Virus record (IMG/VR): IMGVR_UViG_3300028800_000060
Location: 62,001 to 126,000 of that record
From: a virus
Reading direction: 5' to 3' (one strand)
Length of the DNA stretch: 64,000 nucleotides
Made by a program: the position numbers and the translations under genes. Below, piece after piece: positions 1-7,630 of the stretch. How positions within the stretch are numbered: the first letter of the stretch is position 1; each line of letters opens with the position of its first letter. Below the pieces are notes generated by a model. That model worked only from the letters and a program-made list of their open reading frames with translations, was not told the DNA's origin and did not search any database.

Positions 1-11
1 TTGCGGTAATT

Positions 12-446
12 ATGGCAATCAGAAACCCAAAATTTTTGGAAATATTCCAAAAGTATGTAAATCTGTCTGTGAAAACCGCGCACACAATTACTGCGGAGGG
101 TTTTGTTGAATATTTGAGAAAAGAATTTTTAAAGCATGCTGATTCTCTGAAGTCCCAAAAGGGAAAAGAAAACGCCATTTCGGAATTGAATGCTTTTCAA
201 GCTTCATTCGATTACAATGAACTTATTAGGGTTATAGAATTTTATAACTTAGTTACCGAGTTGAAAGTTGAAATGATTCGGAAACTTGACACTCATTCAA
301 ATTATCTGATCTATTTACCTACAAATGTACCTTGTGGTCATGAAGGATATGTTATGAATAAATTTGACGTTCCCGTGAAGTTTGTGGATCGCAATACATT
401 TTCGGCTGCTAATTTTAATAATGAAAAGGCGTGGTTGTTAAAATGA
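12..446 (+). CDS. Unrecognised 144-residue protein
   Basis: I do not recognise this protein. It is soluble-looking and mostly helical, with no membrane segment or Cys cluster. The TAA at bases 7-9 is probably the stop of a preceding gene, so this is an internal operon gene. Its TGA overlaps the ATG of the nucleotidyltransferase at 443 (ATGA arrangement), which implies translational coupling and co-expression with it. Confidence 0.7.
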   Translation: MAIRNPKFLEIFQKYVNLSVKTAHTITAEGFVEYLRKEFLKHADSLKSQKGKENAISELNAFQASFDYNELIRVIEFYNLVTELKVEMIRKLDTHSNYLIYLPTNVPCGHEGYVMNKFDVPVKFVDRNTFSAANFNNEKAWLLK

Positions 447-1051
447 CACAATTACCAGGAAATGAACATGCGTTGATGGTATTTGGTAGATTTCAACCAG
501 TGACACTTGGTCACGATGCATTATTTCAAAAGGTGTGGAATCTATTCTATGCGCGTCCATACCGAAATGATTTTATCTTTATTTCTCCTACGGTCGACCA
601 CAAAAAGAATCCTCTATCTCTCAAAGATCGGTATAACGTTCTCACTAAGTTATATCCGTATCACAATATAATTGCTGATCCTGAAATTAAAAATCCTTTT
701 CAGGCAGTTGTTTGGTTAGGAAAACAAGGATATACCAAAATCGATATTCTCTCGGGACCAGACCGTGTAGACAAGTATGCATCGTTTTGCCAATACATTA
801 ATCATCCTGATCCAGAAAAATGTATTACTAATGTTCAGGAAATAAATATCATTTCTTTTGGAGTGCGTGATCCTGATTCAGATGATAACATTCAAAAAAT
901 CAGTGGTACCGCTGCGCGACAAGCTGTTAAGGATAATGATTTTATTAGATTTTCTAGTATGTTGCCCCATTGTTCCTTAGAAGACCAAATCCAGATATAT
1001 ATTAGTATACGAAAAGGATTAGGTCTAAATGAAACTTGCAAGAGACATTAA
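443..1051 (+). CDS. Nucleotidyltransferase of the NMN/cytidylyl-transferase-like family
   Basis: The protein should transfer a nucleotide to a phosphate acceptor and release pyrophosphate, as NadM/NadD and phosphopantetheine or glycerol-phosphate nucleotidyltransferases do. Near the N-terminus it has the HxGH-superfamily signature GRFQPVTLGH (about residues 15-24 from this start). Near the C-terminus it has ISGTAAR, the second nucleotide-binding motif, so both halves of the active site are present. At about 202 residues it has the size of stand-alone enzymes. I chose ATG 443 because it forms an ATGA overlap with the upstream stop; a GTG at 431 is in frame. The exact substrate (NMN is possible) cannot be read from sequence. 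Confidence 0.85.
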   Translation: MTQLPGNEHALMVFGRFQPVTLGHDALFQKVWNLFYARPYRNDFIFISPTVDHKKNPLSLKDRYNVLTKLYPYHNIIADPEIKNPFQAVVWLGKQGYTKIDILSGPDRVDKYASFCQYINHPDPEKCITNVQEINIISFGVRDPDSDDNIQKISGTAARQAVKDNDFIRFSSMLPHCSLEDQIQIYISIRKGLGLNETCKRH

Positions 1052-2237
1052 TTTCGGCGATAGAACAGCCAATGAGGATTGGACACAAAAAGTATCCTCT
1101 ATGGTAGAGAACACACATACTGCTCCATCATATTCATTTGCGGCATATTGTGAAGCTATAGAATCTGGAAAAAGAAAAAAGTATTTTGAAGAAGAATTCC
1201 ATCTTTCAGAATGCCGTAATGAAATTTTTGGTCCTGATAATGGTTGTGAATGTTGCTCTGGCACTGGATGGATGCCAGTAACAAAATCGAATATGGATGA
1301 ACCCTTAAGATCATTGTGGGTTCAAGCTGAAGAAGATACTCCCACCGAAGATGGTTTCCATCTAGTTCCCTGCCCCAAATGTAATCCTATCCGAGAAGAA
1401 CTTGACGAGCATATCGTTAAAAAGGGTTCTCAATTTGAACTTAAATCCAAAAAATCTGGTAAAAATTTAGGTACATACCATAGTAAATCTGGCGCTTTAA
1501 AGCGAGAACGCCAGGTTGAATATTTTAAACACCTTCACGAACATGAAGCTATAGGCCAATGGGCACCTGATAAAGTTCCAGATACTCGTCCTCTTCCTTG
1601 GAGATTACACGAAGATCATCCTCTTCCAGGACATCCACCCGATACTGGTTTTTCTGATTATGTAAAACCCGGCCATGAGAAACCTGCTGTGAGTGAAGAT
1701 ATGCAACCTAGCCAATATAATAAGACTCAGAGCCAAGCAAAAAAGGATCAAAAGAAAGCAGGAGAAACCAAAAAAGATCCTAATGCACCTAAGAAAGATC
1801 CGAATGAAACTGAGGAAGATCGTAAGGAAAAAGGAAAAGAAAAACGAGAAGAAAAAGAACGTTTAAGAAAATCAAAGAAGTTATTACCTTACGAATTTAC
1901 GGACCAGAAAGATGCTGAGAGAACTGCTGGGCACATGGGTATTCACGGCGCACATGCTACAGGAAATGGTATCTATAAACCTGGAACATCGGATTCTTCG
2001 CTGCGCGATGCTGTAGCGAAGAAAAAAGCGAAACAAAAAACTTACGGTAAATTAAAAGAAGATGTTGATACTGGCGTTCGTAGTACTGTAAGTGTTAATG
2101 ACCCATATGCGCTAGATAAAGGTAATTGCCACGAAGATCGCGATTATATGCATGCTGAAAATCCTAAAACGGATGGCGAACGATTACCTGAAATGGTTCA
2201 AAAAATTAAAGAATGTGTTATTTGGAAAAAACTATAA
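1029..2237 (+). CDS. Lysine-rich protein with a DnaJ-like Cys cluster, function unknown
   Basis: This 402-residue protein has a CxxCxGxG motif (CECCSGTG, about residue 73) and a later CPKC pair (about residue 115). Together they resemble one zinc site of a DnaJ Cys-rich domain. The middle (about 230-300) is a highly charged Lys/Glu/Asp low-complexity stretch, probably disordered. An AAAGGA ribosome-binding site precedes ATG 1029, and the gene overlaps the nucleotidyltransferase by 23 bases. I cannot assign a function. A nucleic-acid-binding or virion-core role would fit the charge pattern but is only inference. Confidence 0.7.
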   Translation: MKLARDINFGDRTANEDWTQKVSSMVENTHTAPSYSFAAYCEAIESGKRKKYFEEEFHLSECRNEIFGPDNGCECCSGTGWMPVTKSNMDEPLRSLWVQAEEDTPTEDGFHLVPCPKCNPIREELDEHIVKKGSQFELKSKKSGKNLGTYHSKSGALKRERQVEYFKHLHEHEAIGQWAPDKVPDTRPLPWRLHEDHPLPGHPPDTGFSDYVKPGHEKPAVSEDMQPSQYNKTQSQAKKDQKKAGETKKDPNAPKKDPNETEEDRKEKGKEKREEKERLRKSKKLLPYEFTDQKDAERTAGHMGIHGAHATGNGIYKPGTSDSSLRDAVAKKKAKQKTYGKLKEDVDTGVRSTVSVNDPYALDKGNCHEDRDYMHAENPKTDGERLPEMVQKIKECVIWKKL

Positions 2238-2241
2238 GCAT

Positions 2242-2703
2242 ATGAGAACTTTGAGGCGTATAAAGGAATTAATAGAAGAGGCACAACAAGAATTATTAAT
2301 TCCTCGGGGTCAATTTAGTATACCGAGACATCAAATGCCTCAAATTTCTCAAGTTGACCGAGAAGAATATTTTGATCTACTCCGCATGCGCGGTATTACC
2401 GTGGTACATAAATATGTTTTGGCTAAAGACCTTCGGGCGGCTCAGAATGAAATTGATGAAGTACGCGTTAGAGAATGGATCAAACATATGCCCCATAGAG
2501 CAGAAATAAAACCATGTTTGGTTTCTATTGACAATTATGTTTTGGATGGCAATCATACTTGGTTAGCATTTTTAAATCGTGACCCATATTCGTATGTTGG
2601 ATGTTGTATGATCGGTTTAAATTTCCAAGATCTGATAAATACTACTAGATTATTTGATAAGGTTACAAATAAAACTATTAAAGAGGAAAACACCAATGTA
2701 TGA
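2242..2703 (+). CDS. ParB/Srx-like domain protein
   Basis: The central segment has the ParB N-terminal-domain pattern: a charged region with VREWIKHMP, then IKPCLVSIDNYVLDGNHTW. The last part matches the family's DGxHR-like nucleotide-binding loop, with HT in place of HR. ParB-like folds bind CTP or ATP, and some phage members nick DNA. ATG 2242 lies just after the upstream stop; an in-frame ATG at 2152 would need a 90-base overlap and was rejected. About 153 residues. The family is fairly clear, but the biochemical activity is unknown. Confidence 0.6.
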   Translation: MRTLRRIKELIEEAQQELLIPRGQFSIPRHQMPQISQVDREEYFDLLRMRGITVVHKYVLAKDLRAAQNEIDEVRVREWIKHMPHRAEIKPCLVSIDNYVLDGNHTWLAFLNRDPYSYVGCCMIGLNFQDLINTTRLFDKVTNKTIKEENTNV

Positions 2704-3097
2704 TATGTTTGATAATCCGGCTTTAGTCGAAAAGATTGCCAAGTTTTTACAGAAACCAAAACCTGAGGTGATTTCTGAAAATGAAGAATTACAGGAAGTT
2801 TCTGCACCTGGTCAAGAATCATGGATAAAGGCAAACAAAGCCCGCTTTGAAAAGGAATATGGAGTAGAAAAAGGAAAAGAAGTTCTTTATGCAAAAGCCT
2901 GGAAAATGCATGAAGAAGAAACAGAACACGACCAAAAGAAAGTAGCGGTATCACCCCGTCATGAAGATGACTCTAAGGTTCTATTAGAAAAGGGAAAGAA
3001 GAAAGACGTGGATGAAGCAAAGGAAAAAATTATTTTTGATCCTGAGGTCCATCCAGACAGAATTAACGAACCTGATAAAAATCAGAGAACAGTTTAA
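2696..3097 (+). CDS. Charged helical protein, unknown
   Basis: A 133-residue hydrophilic protein rich in Lys and Glu, with no recognised domain. The start ATG 2696 is preceded by AGAGGAAAA (GAGG, good spacing) and overlaps the upstream gene by 8 bases. A conserved-looking helical centre around WIKANKARFEKEYG could be a small folded unit. The neighbours do not reveal a role. Confidence 0.65.
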   Translation: MYDMFDNPALVEKIAKFLQKPKPEVISENEELQEVSAPGQESWIKANKARFEKEYGVEKGKEVLYAKAWKMHEEETEHDQKKVAVSPRHEDDSKVLLEKGKKKDVDEAKEKIIFDPEVHPDRINEPDKNQRTV

Positions 3098-3108
3098 AGG
3101 AAAAAAAT

Positions 3109-3672
3109 ATGTCTATTTGGACAAGAACAACACCACCTAAATTTGCACCACATGCTGTTGCCGGTAAAGATGGCTGGATACACCCAGTTTCAAATGAAGT
3201 ATTAGAAACATTCGGTGACGGATCTTCTAATAAACCAACTGTAGTAACCACACCAACAATCAATAGTGTTAAGTTATATAAAGGATTTGTGGTTGCGAGT
3301 GGTGAAACAGTAGCCGATAAAAGAACGCACGTGGTAACTAAAGATGTAATAACACTTGCAGTTCAATTTAATTCACAAGTTGTGGTAACTGGTCAACCAT
3401 ATATTGTAATAAACTTTAATGGTTCTCCAAAAAATGCACTTTATCTTCCAAAACGAGGTTTTGATTTTGGGGAAGATACAACTCACACTACTGGTGGAAC
3501 GGCCACATTACTTTTTTACTACACAATTGCATCTGCTGTTGTTGCCACATCAGGACAAGTGGTAGTATTAAGTCCAGTTCAACTCGGAACAGGAACAATT
3601 AAGAGCTTGTTAAAGGGTAATAATGCTACGCTAACATTTACTCCTCCAGTTCTTACTATAGCGGCTAATTAA
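3109..3672 (+). CDS. Beta-rich protein, candidate virion decoration or Ig-like protein
   Basis: This 187-residue protein is rich in Val, Thr and Gly with alternating beta-strand patterns. The N-terminal MSIWTRTTPPKFAPHA segment looks like those of structural proteins in marine T4-like phages. It is preceded by AAAGGAAAAAAAT, a strong ribosome-binding site. No enzymatic motif is visible. I infer a surface or fibre-associated structural role from composition only. Confidence 0.6.
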   Translation: MSIWTRTTPPKFAPHAVAGKDGWIHPVSNEVLETFGDGSSNKPTVVTTPTINSVKLYKGFVVASGETVADKRTHVVTKDVITLAVQFNSQVVVTGQPYIVINFNGSPKNALYLPKRGFDFGEDTTHTTGGTATLLFYYTIASAVVATSGQVVVLSPVQLGTGTIKSLLKGNNATLTFTPPVLTIAAN

Positions 3673-3681
3673 GGAACAAAT

Positions 3682-4152
3682 ATGTCCCTCGATCAACATT
3701 TCCAAAAATTCCTAAAAGAGGACAATACAAATCCGACAATACCGTCAACTGGTAATATATTGGATGGTTTAAATTCTGAAGAACAAAACCATTTGTTATT
3801 GATGGTGAATAGCATGCTTTCGGCATTAACAGATATGCCAGCAATGAATCCCTATTACATTGTTGAACGAATTAAAACTCGGTTAAAAATAATGTTGGGA
3901 CTTTCATTTGATGATACCTTTTTTGTGGGTGAATATGGTTCTTTTGAAAAACCTCTTTACGCGTATAACGATGTAGTTTCTGTATATGGTGGTATGGTTA
4001 ATCCAAAACCAGATAATGCTTGGTGTAAACTTTTCCCACATGGTCTTACATTGAGAGTTCATTTTCTAAAATCGGGAACATTGTTTAATGTTAATGCTGA
4101 GGTTGTACCATCAACAACACCCGGAGTAGCACCCCCTATTTCGGAAAACTAA
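3682..4152 (+). CDS. Unrecognised 156-residue protein
   Basis: Not recognised. The N-terminal half is helical; the C-terminal half is beta-rich and ends in a Pro/Thr-rich tail. It has an AAGGAACAAAT ribosome-binding site and follows the preceding gene by 9 bases, so the two are likely co-translated. Confidence 0.65.
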   Translation: MSLDQHFQKFLKEDNTNPTIPSTGNILDGLNSEEQNHLLLMVNSMLSALTDMPAMNPYYIVERIKTRLKIMLGLSFDDTFFVGEYGSFEKPLYAYNDVVSVYGGMVNPKPDNAWCKLFPHGLTLRVHFLKSGTLFNVNAEVVPSTTPGVAPPISEN

Positions 4153-4161
4153 CTATATTAG

Positions 4162-4563
4162 ATGAAAAAAGAAAATCTTACCGAAAAGAATTTTACTAAT
4201 TTTGCCATATCGGTGTATACAAACATACATTGCCGCGGAAAAGAAGAATTCAATGATGATTTGCTCCTGATTAAATATATCAAAAGACTTTTTAGGAAGT
4301 ATAACGAAAATGGAGAAATCGATCAACTTCGGTTAAGATTAGCATTAAATCATATTATAATTTTCTATAATGTTTTTGAGATGGAATCGGCAACAAGGAT
4401 TTTATTTTTTAAAATAGAACCTGAATTACATTCCATCTTAAAAACATTTCTGGTTTTTTTAAATTATATGCCAGCTATAGTTCATGGTGTAAATGGTAAA
4501 GATATTTTGTCCAAAAATATTCCATTGATAGAAACGATTTTTACGAGGTTGAAAACAGCTTAA
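4162..4563 (+). CDS. Conserved helical T4-type phage protein, unknown
   Basis: A 133-residue, mainly helical protein. The core LRLALNHIIIFYNVF followed by a hydrophobic helix and a FLxFLxYMP-like segment is a pattern I associate with a small conserved hypothetical family of marine T4-like phages. No catalytic residues stand out. It sits in a tight operon with stop and start adjoining at 4561-4564. Confidence 0.7.
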   Translation: MKKENLTEKNFTNFAISVYTNIHCRGKEEFNDDLLLIKYIKRLFRKYNENGEIDQLRLRLALNHIIIFYNVFEMESATRILFFKIEPELHSILKTFLVFLNYMPAIVHGVNGKDILSKNIPLIETIFTRLKTA

Positions 4564-4797
4564 ATGAAATCATATCGTAATTTAAAAGAAGATATCGGTC
4601 TTTCGACAGGTATTGGCCTGGCCGGTATTGATATGCCTTTAGGTGCCCCTGTTCAAAAAAGAAGAAATAATGGATATAATAATGACATTTCTTTGGCTCA
4701 CCGGATTTACGAATCCCTTGGTATTTGCGAGTACTGTTTGGAACCAATGACTATGAATTTGAAAGAAGGAAAATTAATCTGTAAGACTTGTAAATAA
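4564..4797 (+). CDS. Small single-knuckle zinc-ribbon protein
   Basis: This 77-residue protein has a C-terminal CEYC...CKTC pair, a plausible four-Cys zinc site. The N-terminal half is Gly/Pro-rich and probably flexible. The start directly follows the previous stop with no gap. The role is unknown; a nucleic-acid or protein adaptor is possible. Confidence 0.65.
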   Translation: MKSYRNLKEDIGLSTGIGLAGIDMPLGAPVQKRRNNGYNNDISLAHRIYESLGICEYCLEPMTMNLKEGKLICKTCK

Positions 4798-4806
4798 AGG
4801 AAAACT

Positions 4807-5253
4807 ATGCCAAGTGCAGCCCAATCCCAAGTATTAGAAATAAAAAATGATTTAGGAACGGTAAAAAAAGATATTTCACGGTTCGAACGATATTATGAAA
4901 AAGTTAATTCAGTAATGGAAGAAATAAAAACTGTTATTACCACACATGATAGTAAACTTAGTTTGTATCACGATGATATCGTTGAGGTAAAACAGAAGAT
5001 GGAAACACAAGGTGAGAAGATTTCGGATTCGATTACTAGTATGAAACAGGAATTATTGCATGAAATAATTAAAACACGTGAAGAATCGGATTCAAGAATT
5101 AGAACATTGGAATATTGGAGATACATAATTGCAGGTGGAGCCATCATCATTGGTTTATTTGCAACCACATTATTCCAGAATATCATGCATAAGGCGATAG
5201 AACCGGCAATAGCACCAACAACAATTGAATTGCAACAACATCCAGAAAAATAG
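4807..5253 (+). CDS. Coiled-coil membrane protein
   Basis: Residues 1-100 are a long amphipathic coiled coil of Lys/Glu/Ile heptads. One hydrophobic helix follows (about 109-128, YIIAGGAIIIGLFATTLF) and then a short polar tail. The architecture suggests a protein anchored in the inner membrane with the coil on one side. A GGAAAACT ribosome-binding site precedes ATG 4807. It is the last gene of this operon; a possible promoter follows it. Confidence 0.7.
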   Translation: MPSAAQSQVLEIKNDLGTVKKDISRFERYYEKVNSVMEEIKTVITTHDSKLSLYHDDIVEVKQKMETQGEKISDSITSMKQELLHEIIKTREESDSRIRTLEYWRYIIAGGAIIIGLFATTLFQNIMHKAIEPAIAPTTIELQQHPEK

Positions 5254-5281
5254 TTGTTTTTCTTTTCATTATGTGTTACAC

Positions 5282-5287
5282 TATAAT
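5282..5287 (+). promoter_or_regulatory. Possible -10 box upstream of the gene at 5303
   Basis: TATAAT matches the consensus -10, but no good -35 lies 16-18 bp upstream. GTG 5303 has a TGAGG ribosome-binding site. Weak support. Confidence 0.35.
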
Positions 5288-5302
5288 TAGTGAGGTTTAT
5301 TT

Positions 5303-5668
5303 GTGCTAATAGATTTAGATGATTATGATTGGGAAGAAGTATTCAGTGAAGGTAATGGCGGAAATTGTTCTGCCATTATGCCCCGACGTATTCCCGGAGA
5401 GAAATGTTCGTTAGCTAGTTTTTGTCGAGAAGATGTTAAAGAAATTTGTGGGCTCGACCCTGGCGAAAAAGATGTACGTGATTGGATCATTTGGGGTATT
5501 TTAAATGATGGAAGATATTTCTTTGTGTGTGGTGGATGTGACTATATGGGTTGGGATTGTCACGCACAAAATTACGGTAATGTAGCAGAAACTGCCAAAA
5601 ATCTAATTCGATTTGCAATGTCGGATGAAGAACGTCGGAGATTTGGACTACATTTAGGTGATGAATAA
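5303..5668 (+). CDS. Small Cys-containing protein before primase, unknown
   Basis: A 121-residue acidic protein with several Cys and Trp residues (FFVCGGCDYMGWDC), perhaps metal-binding. The GTG start is preceded by TGAGG at 5291. Its TAA is directly followed by the GTG of the primase gene, so the two are translationally coupled. It may act with primase, but that is inferred from position alone. Confidence 0.65.
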   Translation: MLIDLDDYDWEEVFSEGNGGNCSAIMPRRIPGEKCSLASFCREDVKEICGLDPGEKDVRDWIIWGILNDGRYFFVCGGCDYMGWDCHAQNYGNVAETAKNLIRFAMSDEERRRFGLHLGDE

Positions 5669-6688
5669 GTGAGTCTTTTTATTGATCATAATTACATAGC
5701 GCAAATTAGTTCACGCCTGGATCGCTTCAAACGAAAAACACAACGATCCTATAATTTTCGTTGTCCCTTCTGCCACGATTCTTCCAAAAGTAAAATTAAG
5801 GCCCGTGGTTATTTCTTTACAAAAGGAAATAATATATCCTTCTATTGTCACAACTGCTTACAAAGTAAATCTTTTTCCCAATTTCTAAAAGAATTTGATC
5901 CCTCGTTATACGAAAAGTATATTTTCGAGAATTACCGAGAAAAGAATCCTGAGGAGAAAAAAGAAAATTTCGATGAATTTAATTTCAAACCAGAATTTAA
6001 GGAACACCTAGTTGTCGATATTCTCTCTGGCTGCACTAACATTGATGAACTTCCTTTGGATCATTATGCTCGTAAATACATCCAAGGACGGCAAATCCCC
6101 AAAGTCTTTTGGAAAGATATCTGGTATGTTCCAGATTTTAAAGAATTGGTTGATAAAGTAGAACCTGAAAATGAATATAATCTTAAACCAAAAGATCCAA
6201 GAATTATCTTCCCGTTTAGAGATAAGGAAAAAAGAATCACAGCTATCCAAGGAAGGTCTTTCCAAAACCGAGGTCTTAGGTTCATTATTGTTAAGATTGA
6301 CAAAGATTCTCCAAAAGTTTTTGGGCTGGATAGAGTTGATCCCGAAAATCGAGTATACATTTGTGAGGGTACTGTGGACAGCTTTTTTCTTACTAATGCT
6401 ATTGCTTGTGCGGGATCCCATCTCTGTTCTTATATTTTACCCAATTGCCATGATATGGTTTATTTACTTGATAATGAACCCAGGAATAAAGCCATAATCG
6501 ACCAGATGAAAAAAATTGCTGATTCGGGTAAAAAATTATGTGTGTGGCCTGAAACTGTGGGAGAAAAAGATATTAATGATTTAATTTTGGCTGGATATAC
6601 TTCGGAAAAAATTGTAAAAATTATCAATGCAAATACGTATACCGGGTTATCGGCACGTATCGCAATTAATGAATGGAAAAGGTGTTAA
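5669..6688 (+). CDS. gp61: DNA primase, T4 gp61-like
   Basis: This primase makes RNA primers at the replication fork together with the gp41-type helicase. An N-terminal zinc finger has Cys pairs at about 32/35 (CPFC) and 60/63 (CHNC). A TOPRIM-type catalytic core follows with the CEGTVDS glutamate motif, the LLDNEPR acidic motif and the KDIND motif, each expected to bind metal. Its 339 residues match T4 gp61 (342). The GTG start abuts the previous stop. Helicase gp41 is not in this window, but the loader gp59 and gp32 are. Confidence 0.92.
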   Translation: MSLFIDHNYIAQISSRLDRFKRKTQRSYNFRCPFCHDSSKSKIKARGYFFTKGNNISFYCHNCLQSKSFSQFLKEFDPSLYEKYIFENYREKNPEEKKENFDEFNFKPEFKEHLVVDILSGCTNIDELPLDHYARKYIQGRQIPKVFWKDIWYVPDFKELVDKVEPENEYNLKPKDPRIIFPFRDKEKRITAIQGRSFQNRGLRFIIVKIDKDSPKVFGLDRVDPENRVYICEGTVDSFFLTNAIACAGSHLCSYILPNCHDMVYLLDNEPRNKAIIDQMKKIADSGKKLCVWPETVGEKDINDLILAGYTSEKIVKIINANTYTGLSARIAINEWKRC

Positions 6689-6704
6689 CGAAAAGGATAT
6701 ATGA

Positions 6705-7625
6705 ATGTATAGTAAACCGGAAGCAAAAATTATCTGTGACTCCATAAGCCCAGAAGGTATTCGTTTAACGACAATGGAAGTAAAATTACACAGAATGGTT
6801 CTGGCTGAACTGAATACCCACAGGGTTTTCTCCCGCAATAGTGCTTCTAGTCGTGCCATCCCCGTAAGTAAGATGCTGGAAAGAGTTAAGACTGATCCGG
6901 CAATGCCTTTGTTTTGGGGAAAGAATCAGGCTGGAATGGCAGCCGCAGTTGAATTGCCATATATTGAAAAATGCCGGGTTGAACAACGTTGGTTACATGC
7001 ACGAGACCAAGCAGTGGAAAATGTAGAAGCTCTATTAGAACTAGGTCTACATAAGCAGTTAACCAACCGTCTATTAGAGCCATGGTTGTGGCATACTGCT
7101 ATTATTAGTTCCACCGAATGGGACAATTTCTTCGGTCAACGGACAGCTATCAATCCGGATACACAACAACCTTATGCGATGCCGGAAATGTATGCTCTTG
7201 CTAAGGCAATGGAAGATGCATATTACGATAGCACACCAAAATTGGTGGGATGGCGTCAGTGGCATTTACCTTATATTCAAAATGACGATGCTAACTGGGC
7301 AATTGCATATTATGCAGAAAATCGTGGTTCTCCAAAAGTGGAAGAATTACTTAAGAAGATTTCCGCAGGTCGTTGTGCTAGGGTTTCATACCTAACTCAT
7401 GACGGAAAACGTGACCCGTTGGAAGATATTAAACTTGGTGATAAATTGGCTTCAGCAACTCCCATGCACCCCAGCCCATTCGAACACCAGGCAACTCCCC
7501 ATCCAGATTGGAATCCTAACGAAGACAGATTCAATGGTGTAAAAGGTAATTTTCATGGTTGGATGCAATATCGGCACGAATTTAAAAATGAGAGCATAAA
7601 AGATTTTAAACCACAAACTAAATAA
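6705..7625 (+). CDS. thyX: Flavin-dependent thymidylate synthase ThyX
   Basis: ThyX converts dUMP to dTMP using FAD, NADPH and methylene-tetrahydrofolate. The signature THRVFSRNSASSR (residues 38-50) is the RHR-X7-S family motif with Thr in place of the first Arg. An AAAGGATAT ribosome-binding site precedes ATG 6705. The ribonucleotide reductase follows 5 bases downstream, so dTTP supply and dNTP formation are coupled. Its 306 residues are slightly longer than many bacterial ThyX proteins. Confidence 0.93.
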   Translation: MYSKPEAKIICDSISPEGIRLTTMEVKLHRMVLAELNTHRVFSRNSASSRAIPVSKMLERVKTDPAMPLFWGKNQAGMAAAVELPYIEKCRVEQRWLHARDQAVENVEALLELGLHKQLTNRLLEPWLWHTAIISSTEWDNFFGQRTAINPDTQQPYAMPEMYALAKAMEDAYYDSTPKLVGWRQWHLPYIQNDDANWAIAYYAENRGSPKVEELLKKISAGRCARVSYLTHDGKRDPLEDIKLGDKLASATPMHPSPFEHQATPHPDWNPNEDRFNGVKGNFHGWMQYRHEFKNESIKDFKPQTK

Positions 7626-7630
7626 ATTTA

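Noticed and set aside
431-442. GTG 431 as start of the nucleotidyltransferase gene
   Set aside because: ATG 443 forms an ATGA overlap typical for this genome; the AAAAGG lies too close to GTG 431.
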